From the NCBI GenBank assembly GCA_028456385.1, contig JALNQF010000013.1, positions 62,001 through 126,000 on the forward strand: a stretch of DNA of 64,000 bases. Direction: 5' to 3'. The position numbers were made by a program, and so were the translations under genes. Position 1 is the stretch's first letter. Every line of letters starts with the position of its first letter. Positions 1 through 10,769 of the stretch are shown here, piece by piece. The DNA is from Ophiosphaerella korrae (taxonomy: Eukaryota > Ascomycota > Dothideomycetes > Pleosporales > Phaeosphaeriaceae). The notes under the pieces are model-generated. The model was not told where the DNA came from, did no database searches, and was given only the letters and a program-made list of their open reading frames with translations.

Positions 1-59
1 GTACGCAGCTAGATATTCAAGATCAAAGCCTGGGTAGAAGCCGTCCCTCACCGCCGCGC

Positions 60-950
60 AGCGACAGGAGCGTTTTGAGTGGGCTATTGCGCACAATCCT
101 GACCGGTACGTACCAGGCGACGGTCTAGGATTTGACTGGCGTACCGTAGTATTTACTGACGAGACTCCGGCCCGTATAGGGGAGCAACGTAGGATGCAGA
201 ACCTGTGGCTAAGGCCTAGTAAGAGATGGGATAACAGCATTAAGAAGGACCGTAATCGTAAGGGATGCTGCCTACAGTTTTGGGGAGCTTTTAGATACAA
301 CTATAAAGGTCCTTATTACGTGTATTTTGAGGAGACGGATAAAGAAAAAGCTAAGGCTAAGGTAGTATTAAAGGCTGAGAACACCCTAAGGCGTACTAGG
401 GATAACGCTGCTCAAGCTACTGCTAGAATAGTACTACAAACGCTAGGAGAAAACGATATCAATAAGCGTTAGAGTACCCAAAAAAAGCAGTTCGTTCCCT
501 CACAGATGGACTATAAAAGGGGGGATAGGGGCAGAGGTGGTGTTGATGGATACAGGCATCGTGAAGGAGCCCTCAAGACCCTTATCCCATAGATAAATTC
601 ACTAAAAAAAAAGGGCGTTAAGCGCGTACTACTACAGGATAGAGCATCTCCTCACAAGTCGCTCATCGCGCGTGAATACCTCATGGTAGAGGAGGTAGAT
701 TGGCTGTGGTAGCCAGGACATTCCCCTGAGGTCAACGCAGTTAAGCACGCCTAGCCATAGCTAAGGAGGCATATAACGCTGCAATTCACTCCTAGTTGTA
801 ATAAGGAGCAGTGCAAGGCTCAATAGAAGGCAGAATAGGAGGCTCTGCCTATACAGGTGATCAATAAGTAGGTGATAGGGGTCATGAATAAGGTACAGCT
901 TATTATTGCAAATGAGGGAAATAATAACTTTCATGGTTAAGCAAAACACC
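60..950 (+). pseudogene. Tc1/mariner-type transposase relic, RIP-mutated
   Basis: The plus strand keeps the frame of a fungal Tc1/mariner DDE transposase. A TDE motif near 155-165 holds the first catalytic Asp, 194-472 is an open stretch with the QFWGAFRYNYKGP block, LLQD near 632 gives the second acidic residue, and PGHSPEVN near 718 the C-terminal block. The frame is cut by TAG codons just where the family has Trp (before INS, after WLW, and in the tail). TGG to TAG is a CpA to TpA change on the other strand, the RIP signature. The 5' part of the element lies outside the window. The copy is dead. Confidence 0.8.
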
Positions 951-1396
951 AAATATTTAGGCAAAATAATGATCTCTATATATTTAAATAGTTATAAAAG
1001 TTTCAGATCAAAATATTGACGCGTTGTGTTGTTACGCATCTTTTTTTAGTGGTGGTTGTATAGAAATCGCGTGCGCGATCGCATTTGGTGGTTGGCGCAC
1101 AGGCCTACAACTCATGAAATACGAGCTCCTTCGTACTCTGTTTAGTGAGTACACCAGTTCCGGAGCTTCCGAAAATCAAGGAATGAGGTGGAGCAGTCCG
1201 GCCTCTTTCGGCCATGCCCAGCGTTTTGCATTGCTACTCCGCGATTTCTACATCAGCCTATGTTTCCTTTTGACTGATGGACTCCCAGAGTCCGAAGAGT
1301 GTCGACAATATCGCAGCTTCTCTACGGTGTGGTCGGCCTGCCGTTTAAATCATCCTAATCAACACCAGAGTGAGCATTCGTAGAGTGCGGTGTTGC
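951..1396. other. Intergenic, no gene seen
   Basis: A plus-strand open stretch at 1024-1383 has no recognisable domain and contains the 32-bp repeat at 1104-1135, so I do not call it a gene. It lies downstream of the P450 gene, whose 3' end faces it. Confidence 0.5.
1104..1135 (+). repeat. Terminal fragment of the foldback MITE found at 51981-52070
   Basis: These 32 bp match 52039-52070 with three mismatches, all in the central A-run (CCTACAACTC ... GAGCTCCTTCGTA). The matching inverted arm is not found next to it, so this looks like a solo end left after decay or imprecise excision. Confidence 0.6.
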
Positions 1397-3151
1397 TTAG
1401 TGGCCCTCCCGTCTCTTAAGTCGACAAATCAGACCCTTTTGTTTGACAAACCAGTAGTCGATCAAGGTCCATTCAGCTTTTGGATCCGCGAGCTCGAGAT
1501 CGTAGCGCCGAATTATCTGGGGCACAAGCTTAGCCATCTCAAGTAGCGAGATATTTTTCCCTATACATGTTCTGGCACCGGAGCCAAACTACCGAGTTAT
1601 TAGCAGAGATGGACCAAGACCACCAGGCTGGAAATACTCACTGCCATGAAATTTCGGTCCATCAACTTCAGCTGAGCATGAGAAGCCTCGATCCATCTCT
1701 CGGGCCTGAAGGCTCCCACGTCTTCTCCATAAACTGTAGGATCACGAGCTGGAATCCAGGGATTTATTCCAACAATGGTGCCGGAGGGTAGGTGAACACC
1801 TGGCTTGACCTCCCATCCCTCATCTGGTACAACGCGTTCGAGGAGTTGACCAACGGCAGGATGCATACGCATTGCTTCTTTCATGCATGCCTGGAGATAT
1901 GGCATTTTCTGGGCTTCAGCAAAAGTAACGATATTTGATAGTTTCCCTTCCGTTTCCATGCAATCAACTTCGTTGCGGAGTATGTTGTAGCATCGTGGGT
2001 TGCGGCAGAGATAGTAGAACATCGATCGCAGGGAAATTGCTGTGGTGTCGCTTCCTGCAAAGCTGTTTGCATTTGTCAGTAACAATGCTTGATTCAATTA
2101 GTCTAGAAAAGGCAGAACATGATGCTCACATGTTTGTCGAAGCATGGGTAAGCAGGTCGTCGTACGGCATCACCTCCTGTCCCTTCTGTGAGTACCGGAA
2201 CCTCGCCAGCATATCTTTCATCGAAGAAACGTCCTTATCTGTGTTCTGATAACGCTCCAGTTGCTTTGCAGCGAAACGTGTAATATATTGTGAGGAATTG
2301 AGCTTCGCTAAGGCGGGGATGAAATTCGCTGCGGCACGCACAACAGCGCTCCCGAGTAAGAATCGATGCAGGCCAGGCATCTCACCGACGACGCTGTTGT
2401 AGGCAAGACGACCTTCGATGGCAGTAATGATGCCTTCAATATCCAGTTCCTGCTCCATAAAGCCCATGCGGTTTGAGAAAGTGATAGACGTAATAACATC
2501 AAAGGCATACCAATGGAGCCACTCGCCAAGGTCAAATGTACGGCCTTGCATCTTGTCGAACTTCTGCTGAAGAATTTCGATGCAATCGTCCGTCATAGGC
2601 TCGAGTTCAACGAGCACACTCATAGAGAAAGCATTGGCAATCGGTTTCTTGATTGCACGATGTTGTGTTAGATCACGGACGGAAAAAACTGTTGGGAAGA
2701 CATTGCCATGTTTGTTCTTGACATCAAATAGGCGATAGAAATCGCTCTGCTCGTCGTTACACCATCAGCTTGCGACATAACCAGACGAATGAGAGGAGGT
2801 TTTAGAGGAAATGGTCACCTTTTGGAAGCTGCTTCTAATGCCGTAAACTTGAGGAATCAGGTTGGAGTCTGAAAATGAGACATGATGCGGGCCCACTCGT
2901 ACGAGAGAACCGTATTTGCGGTGATAGTCGATGTGTTGTCGGAACTGGGAACCAGAAGCTGAACCGAACAGTCTATCGAGCTGGCATATGCTCGCCAAGA
3001 AAGGCCCAGGAATATTGCTGAGCCCTCTGCGGAATTTAACTCGCAAGGCAAGCAGCAGCGTCAAGATGATCAATCCGGCGAATGGTATTCCGAGATTGTA
3101 TCTACCCGAGTGCACAGAAGCGCGTAGTTGTGTAAGTAATGGTTCAATCAT
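1397..3151 (-). CDS. Cytochrome P450 monooxygenase
   Basis: Four exons on the minus strand: 3151-2819, 2746-2130, 2062-1642 and 1588-1397 (1563 nt, 520 aa). All three introns (72, 67 and 53 nt) are GT-AG and the joined frame is open. Visible parts are an N-terminal membrane anchor (about residues 22-38), the proline-rich NIPGP hinge, the I-helix AGSDTT (about 319-324), KEAMR of the K-helix, FRPERW, and the haem loop FGSGARTCIG (458-467, haem-ligand Cys 465). Full length for a fungal ER P450 of the broad pisatin-demethylase-like group. It is an NADPH-P450-reductase-dependent monooxygenase; the substrate is unknown. Position beside the aromatic-amine cluster makes ring hydroxylation or dealkylation of the starting compound plausible, but that is inference. 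Confidence 0.9.
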
Positions 3152-3443
3152 GCTTGCTGACTTGCAGCTGGCTCAGAGGTTATCAAGTACTGTATCGCTT
3201 CTTAGATTCCTGGACAACACCACGTAAATATCTGTGAGCACATCTGATTAACAAAAGCATATTGTGCTTCACCACCCATCGCGAGCAACAGCAACCAGCA
3301 CCGGATACATTTACTGTGCGACGGCCCTCGGCCCGATATCTCCAACACCACCACAGCATCCAGCCCCTTCCGTCACCCGGGCGAATAGGTGCTTCCCAAG
3401 GTTGTACCGGCATAAAATCCGGATCACGGTGGTTTCAACCACT

Positions 3444-3902
3444 CTAGAGTAAGTTCTTGGGCATGCCGAGTACCCAGTCATCTTTCTTGACTTCGTACGC
3501 ATCGCGAACGAGTGTCAAGGCAGTGAGGCCCTGAAGCATGACGGCCGCTCCATCTTTGGTCGAAATTTTGTCGCTTAGTTTCACCACATGAGTTGCCTCA
3601 GCGTTCGCAAATGACGCGTACGTTCCCTGGGTGAAGACCGCAACCTTGCCGCCGATCTTCAGATCGGTCTCCAGCGCTACCTGTGTGCTCAGTCTTCTGA
3701 TAATGCCGGCGCCCTCTCGTCCTGCCACTGCAGGCAGCTTTATGGGGTATAATCCGGATCTCTGGTAGGTATCGACAAAATTCACGCCTGCATAGTCTAT
3801 CTCTACGCGAACTTCATTCGCGGCAGGTTCAATTTCGGCCCAGTCCTCTTTGACCTTGAGCACGTCTGATGCACCGGTCGCTTCGAATACAATCGCTTTC
3901 AT
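3444..3902 (-). pseudogene. Quinone oxidoreductase (zeta-crystallin type), N-terminal half only
   Basis: The open frame (152 codons) starts at 3902 and matches the N-terminal GroES-like half of NADPH:quinone oxidoreductases: YAGVNFVDTYQRSGLYP, VAGREGAGII and LQGLTALTLV. The family normally runs to about 320 residues. Here it stops just after DDWVL, where the Rossmann AAAGGVG loop should start. A weak echo of that loop (GCCGGVG, then a stop) sits near 3320-3360 in another frame, so the 3' half may be decayed rather than deleted. If ever active in this cluster, an enoyl/quinone reductase could have reduced an oxo-hexenedioate to 2-oxoadipate (inference). An unrecognised intron at the break is possible but no good donor is seen. 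Confidence 0.65.
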
Positions 3903-4390
3903 ATTGAGCTCTGCTATCGATCTGTATAGCTAGCTGTTGATAGGAAGTTGTGTTGTCGTACCTGGAAAAACACCGTAGCTAGTGATATGAGTCAATATTA
4001 TTCTTTTTTCTTTTGCCATAGCACGCGCTTGAAGCGTTGAGAAGAATGACCTGCCGCTTTCCTACTCATTCCAGCTTTGCTCAAGCCTCACTCAAACGGG
4101 TAGTCCGGGAGCTATCCGCCGGAAGCAAGTCAGATTCTGGTGGGTACCAAGACAACATCCCCGAACCTTTCACGCCGACGTAGCGTAGCGCGATAACATT
4201 CGGTCCGCGATCCCGTTAGCAGTCCCCAAAGACAGGCGCTCGCTGTATCTGAGCGATTTTTAGATGACGCTCTCCGCATGTCATGTGGCACGATGGTCAC
4301 GCAATATCACTAGCAATAGTCTGTTTATGAGCAACTTGATTCAAAACAATGCTGGGTGTATAGCACCAGTAGACGAATTATTTAGCAGAT
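3903..4390. promoter_or_regulatory. Divergent promoter region, quinone reductase relic / HglS
   Basis: A 488-bp head-to-head spacer. CGG/CCG triplets cluster at 4096-4122 (CGGGTAGTCCGGGAG followed by TCCGCCGG) and at 4199-4214 (CATTCGGTCCGCGATCCCG area). Similar triplets recur in several other divergent spacers of the cluster, as expected for a Zn2Cys6 regulator. No experimental support. Confidence 0.4.
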
Positions 4391-5827
4391 ATGGTGGCAA
4401 CAAGAGATGGCACTGATCCTGGATCATACGCCTCATCGACGGAGATCAGAACTATGTTCTCCCAGGAAATGTCAAGGATGTACAAACTTGAAGTCCCGCT
4501 CTATGGCGACTTATTGGATCTGATTTCGGAAGTCAACCAGAACGTGTTGTCACGGGATCTGGCATTACGATCACAACTACAGGCACAGGGCCAAATAGAT
4601 CGTCTGAATCTGGAGAGACACGGAGCTATACGGCTGGGAAGCCGTGAGGAGCTTGCAATCATGGCAAGGTTTCTAAAAGTCATGGGCATGTGCCCGGTGG
4701 GATTCTACGATCTTACGAAAGCCGGTCTCCCTGTCCACGCCACCTGTTTCCGCACCCTGGACTCGGCTTCGCTCGCACAAAATCCTTTCCGCCTGTTCGT
4801 GTCGGTGCTGCAACTGCCATTGCTACCAGACGCTGTGCGTGAAACGACAAAAGAGGTGGTTGGGCGGCGGCAGATCTTTGATGACAGGGTGCTGCAGATG
4901 ATTCAACAAGCTGAAAAAGACGACTTGCGTCTGAAAAGGGATCAGGCAATGGATTTTGTGCAACTCGGCCTTGCCACCTTCCGATGGCACGCTCTGTCAA
5001 CCGTCTCACTCGAGGAATACAAGGACTTGGATGGGCAAAATCCGCTGCTGGCTGACATTGTGTGCTTTCGAGGGCCCCACATCAATCATCTTACTCCGAG
5101 AACACTTGACATTGATATGGTTCAGCAGTTGATGCAAACCCGTGGGTTTCCAACGAAAGCTGCCATTGAGGGCCCGCCACGTCGGCAATGTCCTATCCTG
5201 CTCCGACAAACGAGCTTCAAAGCTCTGAAGGAACAGATAAACTTCATTCAAAATGATGGAAGTCTGATTCGTGGAGCACACACGGCTCGGTTTGGCGAAG
5301 TGGAAGAACGTGGTGCTGCTCTGACGCCCAAAGGCAGACAATTGTACGATAAGATAGTACTCGAATGCAAGAGCAAAGGTCTCGACTCGTCAAACGAAAA
5401 TGCCTACAACGCGGTTTTTGCAGAATTCCCAGATGATTGGGAGTCGCTGCGTGTGCAAGGCCTGGCTTGGTTCCATTACAGCGTTATTGACCAAGCGGAT
5501 CTTTTGTCGCGTCCCAAGATCTCTCAAGACACGATAGACAAATTCGACCAATCGACTTCCTGGCTTTTGAAATCTGGCTGGATGAAGTTTGAACCAATTG
5601 TGTATGAAGATTTCCTCCCTCTCTCGGCAGCGGGAATTTTTGCAAGCAACTTGGGGTCATCAAAAGCTTCTGGTTCTGGAACATCCAGTGCTAACAAGGT
5701 GGACAATGGTTTCGAGGTCCTCCAAAATATGATCGGAGATCGCATCCGAGATGAAATGGCGAATTATGCTCAACTCCAGCAGGAAAGTCTGGATGCTTGC
5801 AAAGCTATTTTGACAAAACTGTTGTAA
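4391..5827 (+). CDS. 2-oxoadipate dioxygenase/decarboxylase (HglS, DUF1338 family)
   Basis: A single exon of 478 aa. The family converts 2-oxoadipate and O2 to D-2-hydroxyglutarate and CO2 using non-haem Fe(II). The diagnostic block CFRGPHINHLTPRTLD is at residues 225-240. The three metal ligands known from Pseudomonas HglS (His70, His226, Glu294) match His77, His233 and Glu303; the His-His spacing of 156 is identical. The C-terminal part after about 420 is Ser/Gly rich and then helical. It is transcribed divergently from the quinone-reductase relic and faces the 3' end of the 3-HAA dioxygenase gene. In this cluster it would consume the 2-oxoadipate made from 2-aminomuconate, giving an exit into the TCA cycle via 2-hydroxyglutarate (inference). 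Bacterial-like families of this kind in fungi often arrive by transfer; no base-composition break is obvious here. Confidence 0.93.
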   Translation: MVATRDGTDPGSYASSTEIRTMFSQEMSRMYKLEVPLYGDLLDLISEVNQNVLSRDLALRSQLQAQGQIDRLNLERHGAIRLGSREELAIMARFLKVMGMCPVGFYDLTKAGLPVHATCFRTLDSASLAQNPFRLFVSVLQLPLLPDAVRETTKEVVGRRQIFDDRVLQMIQQAEKDDLRLKRDQAMDFVQLGLATFRWHALSTVSLEEYKDLDGQNPLLADIVCFRGPHINHLTPRTLDIDMVQQLMQTRGFPTKAAIEGPPRRQCPILLRQTSFKALKEQINFIQNDGSLIRGAHTARFGEVEERGAALTPKGRQLYDKIVLECKSKGLDSSNENAYNAVFAEFPDDWESLRVQGLAWFHYSVIDQADLLSRPKISQDTIDKFDQSTSWLLKSGWMKFEPIVYEDFLPLSAAGIFASNLGSSKASGSGTSSANKVDNGFEVLQNMIGDRIRDEMANYAQLQQESLDACKAILTKLL

Positions 5828-6422
5828 GCAGGATAGAAAGCACCGATTGATGAACGCTAAATATACCGCGTTGTCAACTCGCTACATCTTTATATTGCGT
5901 TTCAAAATTGAAACATCTCACGGAAAGTAGTGCTTTACAACGACCTAGTATCCGGGGTCGTCTCATACAGATTCTCACAGGTAGAAGTATCACAGCCCAT
6001 GTTTCAGTGCGTAAAATAGTCGCTGCAGAGTCCCTTGCTATTGTGATCTACGTTCGTGGCCAATTATCTGCCAGTACAATGCGCCAATAAACAATGCTCA
6101 TCAAGATATCCCGAGACTGTGGATAAGGTTCTACAATTTCAGAAAATCCGATACCTGAATCCGCTTTACCAGTCCGAATGAACCTCAATCGTCAGATTCC
6201 GGCAAGAGATACCATCCATCTGAAAAGGCGGAAGATTGAAGCTAAAGATATTAAGTATCGCACATATCAATAGTATATCTAAACTTGTCCGCCACTGCAA
6301 TAAATTGGGGGATGGAAGTGACTTAAAGCTCCTGTGAAGGGCTGTCACACTTCTCCCCTATCGGCAGCGTTGGAAAGCCACAACGACGCACTCAGTGTTG
6401 CAAGCGGCGCTTAAAATGTTGC
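5828..6422. other. Tail-to-tail intergenic gap
   Basis: About 600 bp between the converging 3' ends of the HglS and dioxygenase genes. Only short open stretches without domain features; I see no gene or element. Confidence 0.6.
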
Positions 6423-7086
6423 TCAAGAAATCCATTGTGTGTCCTCTACCTCTCTACAATCGGGGCACATGCGGATCGATTCGTTCGTCTTCCAGTTGTT
6501 GATAGGAGCCACCAGTTGTTTTCCGAGATCAGTGCAATGGAAGGTATCTTCATGGATCTTAGTCAGCTTATTGTGGTGCCCCTTAGAGCAGTACCACTGC
6601 AGACGGTCGAGACTTCCCTCTGGCCGCTTTCTCTCCATCACGAGCCCATAAGTGTCGGCGTAACGGATGGGGCTGTGAGGTGTGTTCGCTACACATCATG
6701 TTAGCATCAGACTCCGATCTTGCCTTTAATCGACCTGCTGTAGGTGGATTTGCTTACCAGGTACAAGGAACATCTCACCCTCATTGATTGTCATCTCGCG
6801 GATCTGAGCGTTCTCCACAAGGCGAAGAAGCATAGCGCCTTTGAGCTGATAGAACCACTCTTCGGTCTCGTTCACTGTTTCATGTGAGTTCTCTAGTCTG
6901 GTGCGGTCCGATCTCGCACAGGTGCTGACCATGGAAATCATTTCGGGTGTTTGGACCTCCGACGACCATGAGGGTAAAGTCATCACCCGAATACAGACAA
7001 TAATTGCTGATAGGAGGCTGGAGCTTTTCGTGGTTATCCGACATCCATTTCGCCAGATTCAGCGGGACCTGTGGATAGGACGCCAT
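6423..7086 (-). CDS. 3-hydroxyanthranilate 3,4-dioxygenase
   Basis: Three exons, 7086-6930, 6874-6758 and 6688-6423 (540 nt, 179 aa), with GT-AG introns of 55 and 69 nt. It is a cytosolic cupin that opens the ring of 3-hydroxyanthranilate to 2-amino-3-carboxymuconic semialdehyde (ACMS). Iron ligands known in the family map to His52 and Glu58 (FHVNETEEWFYQLKG) and His96 (NTPHSPIRYAD). Arg48 and Arg100 fit the substrate-carboxylate arginines. The C-terminal Cys-rich part (WYC, FHC and CPDC) is present, so the whole family length is covered. The 5' end is head to head with the ACMS decarboxylase gene, the next enzyme in the pathway. That pairing argues for catabolic use rather than the NAD-synthesis copy most ascomycetes keep elsewhere. 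Confidence 0.94.
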
Positions 7087-7480
7087 GGCTTATATCGAAA
7101 GAAGCGTATTCCGGTGTGATGTCCTACGGGATTCTGGTGCGGGTGAAGATGGATGTGTGCACTGCGGAGAGGGGGCCGAACGTCGACGTTTTGTATCGAT
7201 ACTAGTTTCGGGACATGATGCCTTGCCATGCAATTGTGTGCGGAATGGGCTCCGGGTCCTGTGCCGATGGTGTCCGGCATTACGGAAAAGTATGGGTCTG
7301 AGTGGCAAGCGCATCCGCCAATTGGAGATCAACAGATTCGAATGGCCGCTGTTACTAAGCCAGCGTCCACAGTCGGGAGACCATGCCTTGGATTACTACG
7401 GGTCGGTCTCCGTCGTTTTAAAAGTGCATAGTTCGTGAAAACTCTCTCATTGATTCGGCAACGACCGCTCGAAGTCGAAA
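7087..7480. promoter_or_regulatory. Divergent promoter, 3-HAA dioxygenase / ACMS decarboxylase
   Basis: A 394-bp head-to-head spacer. It holds CGG/CCG triplets at 7241-7286 (CGGAATGGGCTCCGGG, then GTGTCCGGCATTACGG). Shared control of the two consecutive pathway steps is likely; the sites themselves are inference. Confidence 0.45.
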
Positions 7481-8741
7481 ATGGATCCCGACCGTCCTTG
7501 GTGCGTAGGTGCCTCTGACACGCATCGAGCCTCAACCTTAGCACAAGGTGGTCAGGGTCTTTACCGCATCGACCTTCATACACACATTATGCCACGGCGC
7601 CTTCCAGTGCTAAGTGACACCGACAAAGACGCCAGCCAGGATGCGTGGATTGAGATGCGTCCGTCCAAGCACAACGCAGATAACGTCGATCTCTACATTG
7701 ACTCGAAATTTTTTAGAACTCTTGAGCCAAATTGTTTTGACGCCGACTTCAGGCTCAAAGACATGGACAATTCTGCTGTGGATGTTCAGATACTTAGCAC
7801 TGTCCCGATCCTCTTCTTCTACGACAGACCGGCAGCAGCCGTTGCCCAGCTAGCTAGTTTTCTCAACGACCATATCTCACAGCTTTGTACGCAGCATCCA
7901 ACACGCTTTGTGGGCCTCGCAACCGTGCCCCTACAAGACGTCCAGCTCTCCATCAAGGAACTGAAGAGGGCTAAGAATCATCTTGGCCTGAAGGGAGTTG
8001 AAGTTGGAACCACCATCGGCGATATGAACTTGAACGATCCAAAATTGGAGCCATTCTGGGCTGCTTGTGAGGAGCTGGACTTTCCGGTCTTCGTCCATCC
8101 CTTGGGATATTCCCTGTCAAAAGAGGCTCCATGGAGATGGGAGCAATATTGGTCATCGTGGCTCATTGGAATGTAAGTGATGCTGCATAACTTTGCGTTG
8201 TTACTCTGCTAGACATACTGACATGATTGACTGCAGGCCTTGCGAGACAGCGCTTTCTATCCATGGTGTATGTTCGTCAGGACTCTTTCTGAGATACCCT
8301 AGACTCCGTCTGTGCTTTGCTCATGCTGGTGGTGCTTTTCCAACTTTACTCGGAAGAATTGAACACGGTTATAACTGCCGGCCTGATTTGGTAGCGTTCC
8401 AGTCGGGTGGTCGTACGCCCTCAGAGCACTTAAAGTCTGGTAAGAACCTTTGGATAGACAGTCTGGTGCACGATCCGGACCTATTACAGTATCTTGGCAA
8501 GAAAATCGGTTGGGATCGTATTGTTATGGGAAGTGATTATCCATTCCCGCTGGGCGAAGTGCCTGAAGCTGGAAGGATGCTCTCATCAGACGACCGGTTG
8601 GCCAACTTCCTTAACTGGAAGGAAAGAGCACAAATGCTGGCCGGTAACGCCATAGAGTTTCTGTCGTTGGGCGATACTTTCAGGCAGCCATACAAGCAGA
8701 GATTGAGCTCATATTTGCATGAGAAGTCGCCTCAGCCGTGA
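7481..8741 (+). CDS. 2-amino-3-carboxymuconate-6-semialdehyde decarboxylase (ACMSD, amidohydrolase family)
   Basis: Two exons, 7481-8172 and 8237-8741 (398 aa), with a 64-nt GT-AG intron. TIM-barrel metal-dependent decarboxylase. Metal ligands visible are HTH (33 and 35), His206 (FVHPLG), His260 (FAHAGG) and Asp331 ([10 protein letters not shown]), the usual ACMSD set. It removes the carboxyl group from ACMS to give 2-aminomuconic semialdehyde, steering material away from quinolinate and NAD. It is head to head with the dioxygenase that makes its substrate. The first 25 residues before [10 protein letters not shown] are not conserved, so an internal start is possible but has no Met near it. 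Confidence 0.92.
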
Positions 8742-9642
8742 AGGGGCAGCAACGTCTTGAGAATAGTCCAACTAGACAAGCGACACGTAGCATGCAACAA
8801 ATAGACCTATTAATGCCACACTCTGAATATACTGTATTGTTTCCAGGATGATTGCTATGTACAAGACATCTACATCAGCTTGGAATGTCCTCCATGGCGG
8901 CCAGTACTGTTTACCTCCAGAAGGCATGCTGCGACCAGTCAGCCCTAGTGCAACATATTTAATGGGACGAACCTCGAAGCAACCGGGGTAAGAATCATAA
9001 CCGTGATTAAATGGACTTTAAATCAGCACCTCGAGAAACAGGATTAATGATACACTACGATACTAGGGTGGCACGTACTACCCAATTCTGCTGGGTCGCT
9101 ATGTCGGTATCTTTGACTCCACAACCCTTAATGATCACTGGGGCAGCTACTCTAAAAGCCTTCGTTGTATGTCTAACACAGAGAATTGTCAGCATTGTGT
9201 TCATGAAGTCTCAGGATGAGTGGATACGGTCTGCAATTGAGCGGCATATGAAACTCGATGCAGCAATTGATCCTCACCAAATGCAAGTATGCAACACAGA
9301 GGCATAGCCACCAAAAGCTCGATCTCTGAGTTGGTGGATCCCTGCACTATGAGGTTAGCTCGACTTCCGCTTCTTTTGCCACAAGCTTAATCACGACCCC
9401 TGCGGTGTATACCTCGCCCGAAATAGCTTTGGCAAATTTCAATGGATTCCCTAGAGTGGGGAGAGATCACAGTCAATGAATTCTGCAATGGATGTAGTAT
9501 CAAGCACATCCAGAAGCTGAGATTCAAATTTGAGTGCTAAGTGCCTGCGCAGCCAGCTCATGGAGGTCTATGCAAGCGCCTATCTTCTTGGTTCGACGAG
9601 CACAATATGCCAATATACCTCAGAGGACTGAAATCTCATCAT
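8742..9642. other. Tail-to-tail intergenic gap
   Basis: About 900 bp between converging ACMSD and N-acyltransferase genes. A 98-codon plus-strand open stretch at 9011-9307 has no recognisable features. Nothing else is seen. Confidence 0.55.
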
Positions 9643-10769
9643 TCAAGCGCTCATGTCTTTGCTAGTGATCTCCGTGGACATCGACTGAATGCCTCTCTCC
9701 TCGTCAGGTCGAAGAACGACACGAAACCACTCTTTCAAAGCCCTGACGCGCTCCGCCTCACTCTTTGCTTCCACCAAGATCTCTTTCTTCCCAGTCCCTA
9801 TCCTCCTCTCAACCTTTGCCCCAGTGAGGATAATCGTTCCAATAGCCTTGGTCCTCGTCTCCTCGTCGATGAGCGTCCGCACTAGAACCAACTTGTAGGT
9901 AAACCAGCTCTTCGGGTCCTGGCGAGTACGGAAATTAATGATGTCGAAGTCTTGAGGCAGCCACTCAAGCTCAGCGAAGCAAAACGCTGCTGACCACGCA
10001 TTTGTGGTGGTATTCTTGAGCTCCAAAACCCAAAATTTGTGGTCCGTGGTGTTTGGTGCTATGGCTCGGTTGACGAGTCGCAGGAAAGAGCCGGGCACAG
10101 CTTCGTGTTCTTTTGAGGATGCTTCGGTCAGTGGCAGTGGCGATATCGGAGAACCTGAGCCAAAGCCAACGTCGACCTAAAAGGGGTGTCAGGATATTAT
10201 AAATACTTCCATGAGGGATATCACTTACAAGGTAATGCTGACCGTCGATGGTGACAATGATCACTTCGTGTTGCCTGTTCAACACACACCGTAAGCCTCG
10301 AGTCCTCGTAAGAAATGCCATTATCGAATGGCAGGACGAGCACCGGTATAACTTACCAGCCACCAAAGCCCTCAGGGCCAGCACGGCCCATCATCGAGTC
10401 ACTAACCCTCGCGCCCGTGACGTAAAGGTCGTATCCAAGGGACCTCAAAATCGTGGAGAAAAAAGCATTGTTCTCCATACAATACCCACCTAACCGTCGT
10501 TCGACAATCTTGTGATACAACGCCTCAGCATCGAGCGGCAGGGTTCGATGGTGCGAGTAATGTAGCGTGACATTGCCCCATATCGTAGCACAATTCTGTC
10601 GAAGTTGCAGTAACGTCAAGGCGCCCAAAGGATTTTGTTTGATCTCAGATTGAAGAGTGGACAGTGAATATGTTGGGTCTGGGTTGATGAATGAAACATA
10701 TTGAGCCAGCTGCGACTCGTTGTATATTGCGCGGTAGCCGCGTGGCGATCCATCTTCGCTTGATCCCAT
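9643..10769 (-). CDS. Arylamine N-acyltransferase (NAT; fungal NAT1/FDB2-like)
   Basis: Three exons, 10769-10357, 10274-10229 and 10176-9643 (993 nt, 330 aa), with GT-AG introns of 82 and 52 nt. The Cys-His-Asp triad is complete: Cys97 in RRLGGYCMENN, His140 in GWQHEVII and Asp155 in YLVDVGFGS. The family transfers an acyl group from acyl-CoA to an arylamine nitrogen. The best-known fungal member, Fusarium NAT1 at the FDB2 locus, malonylates 2-aminophenol from plant benzoxazolinones. In this cluster it could mask a toxic aminophenol or anthranilate, with the nearby amidase as the reverse step. Acyl donor and substrate cannot be read from the sequence. Confidence 0.92.

Noticed and set aside
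1024..1383. 119-codon open frame
   Set aside because: Overlaps the MITE arm and starts in transposon flank; no domain.
3183..3413. Continuation of the quinone reductase gene
   Set aside because: Only a GCCGGVG echo was seen, in another frame and before a stop; too weak to extend the gene.
6423..7086. Reading this as the housekeeping NAD-synthesis dioxygenase
   Set aside because: Its divergent partner ACMSD removes the quinolinate precursor, and the downstream catabolic steps are all present.
9011..9307. 98-codon plus-strand frame between ACMSD and NAT
   Set aside because: No domain, no splice or promoter context, in a tail-to-tail gap.
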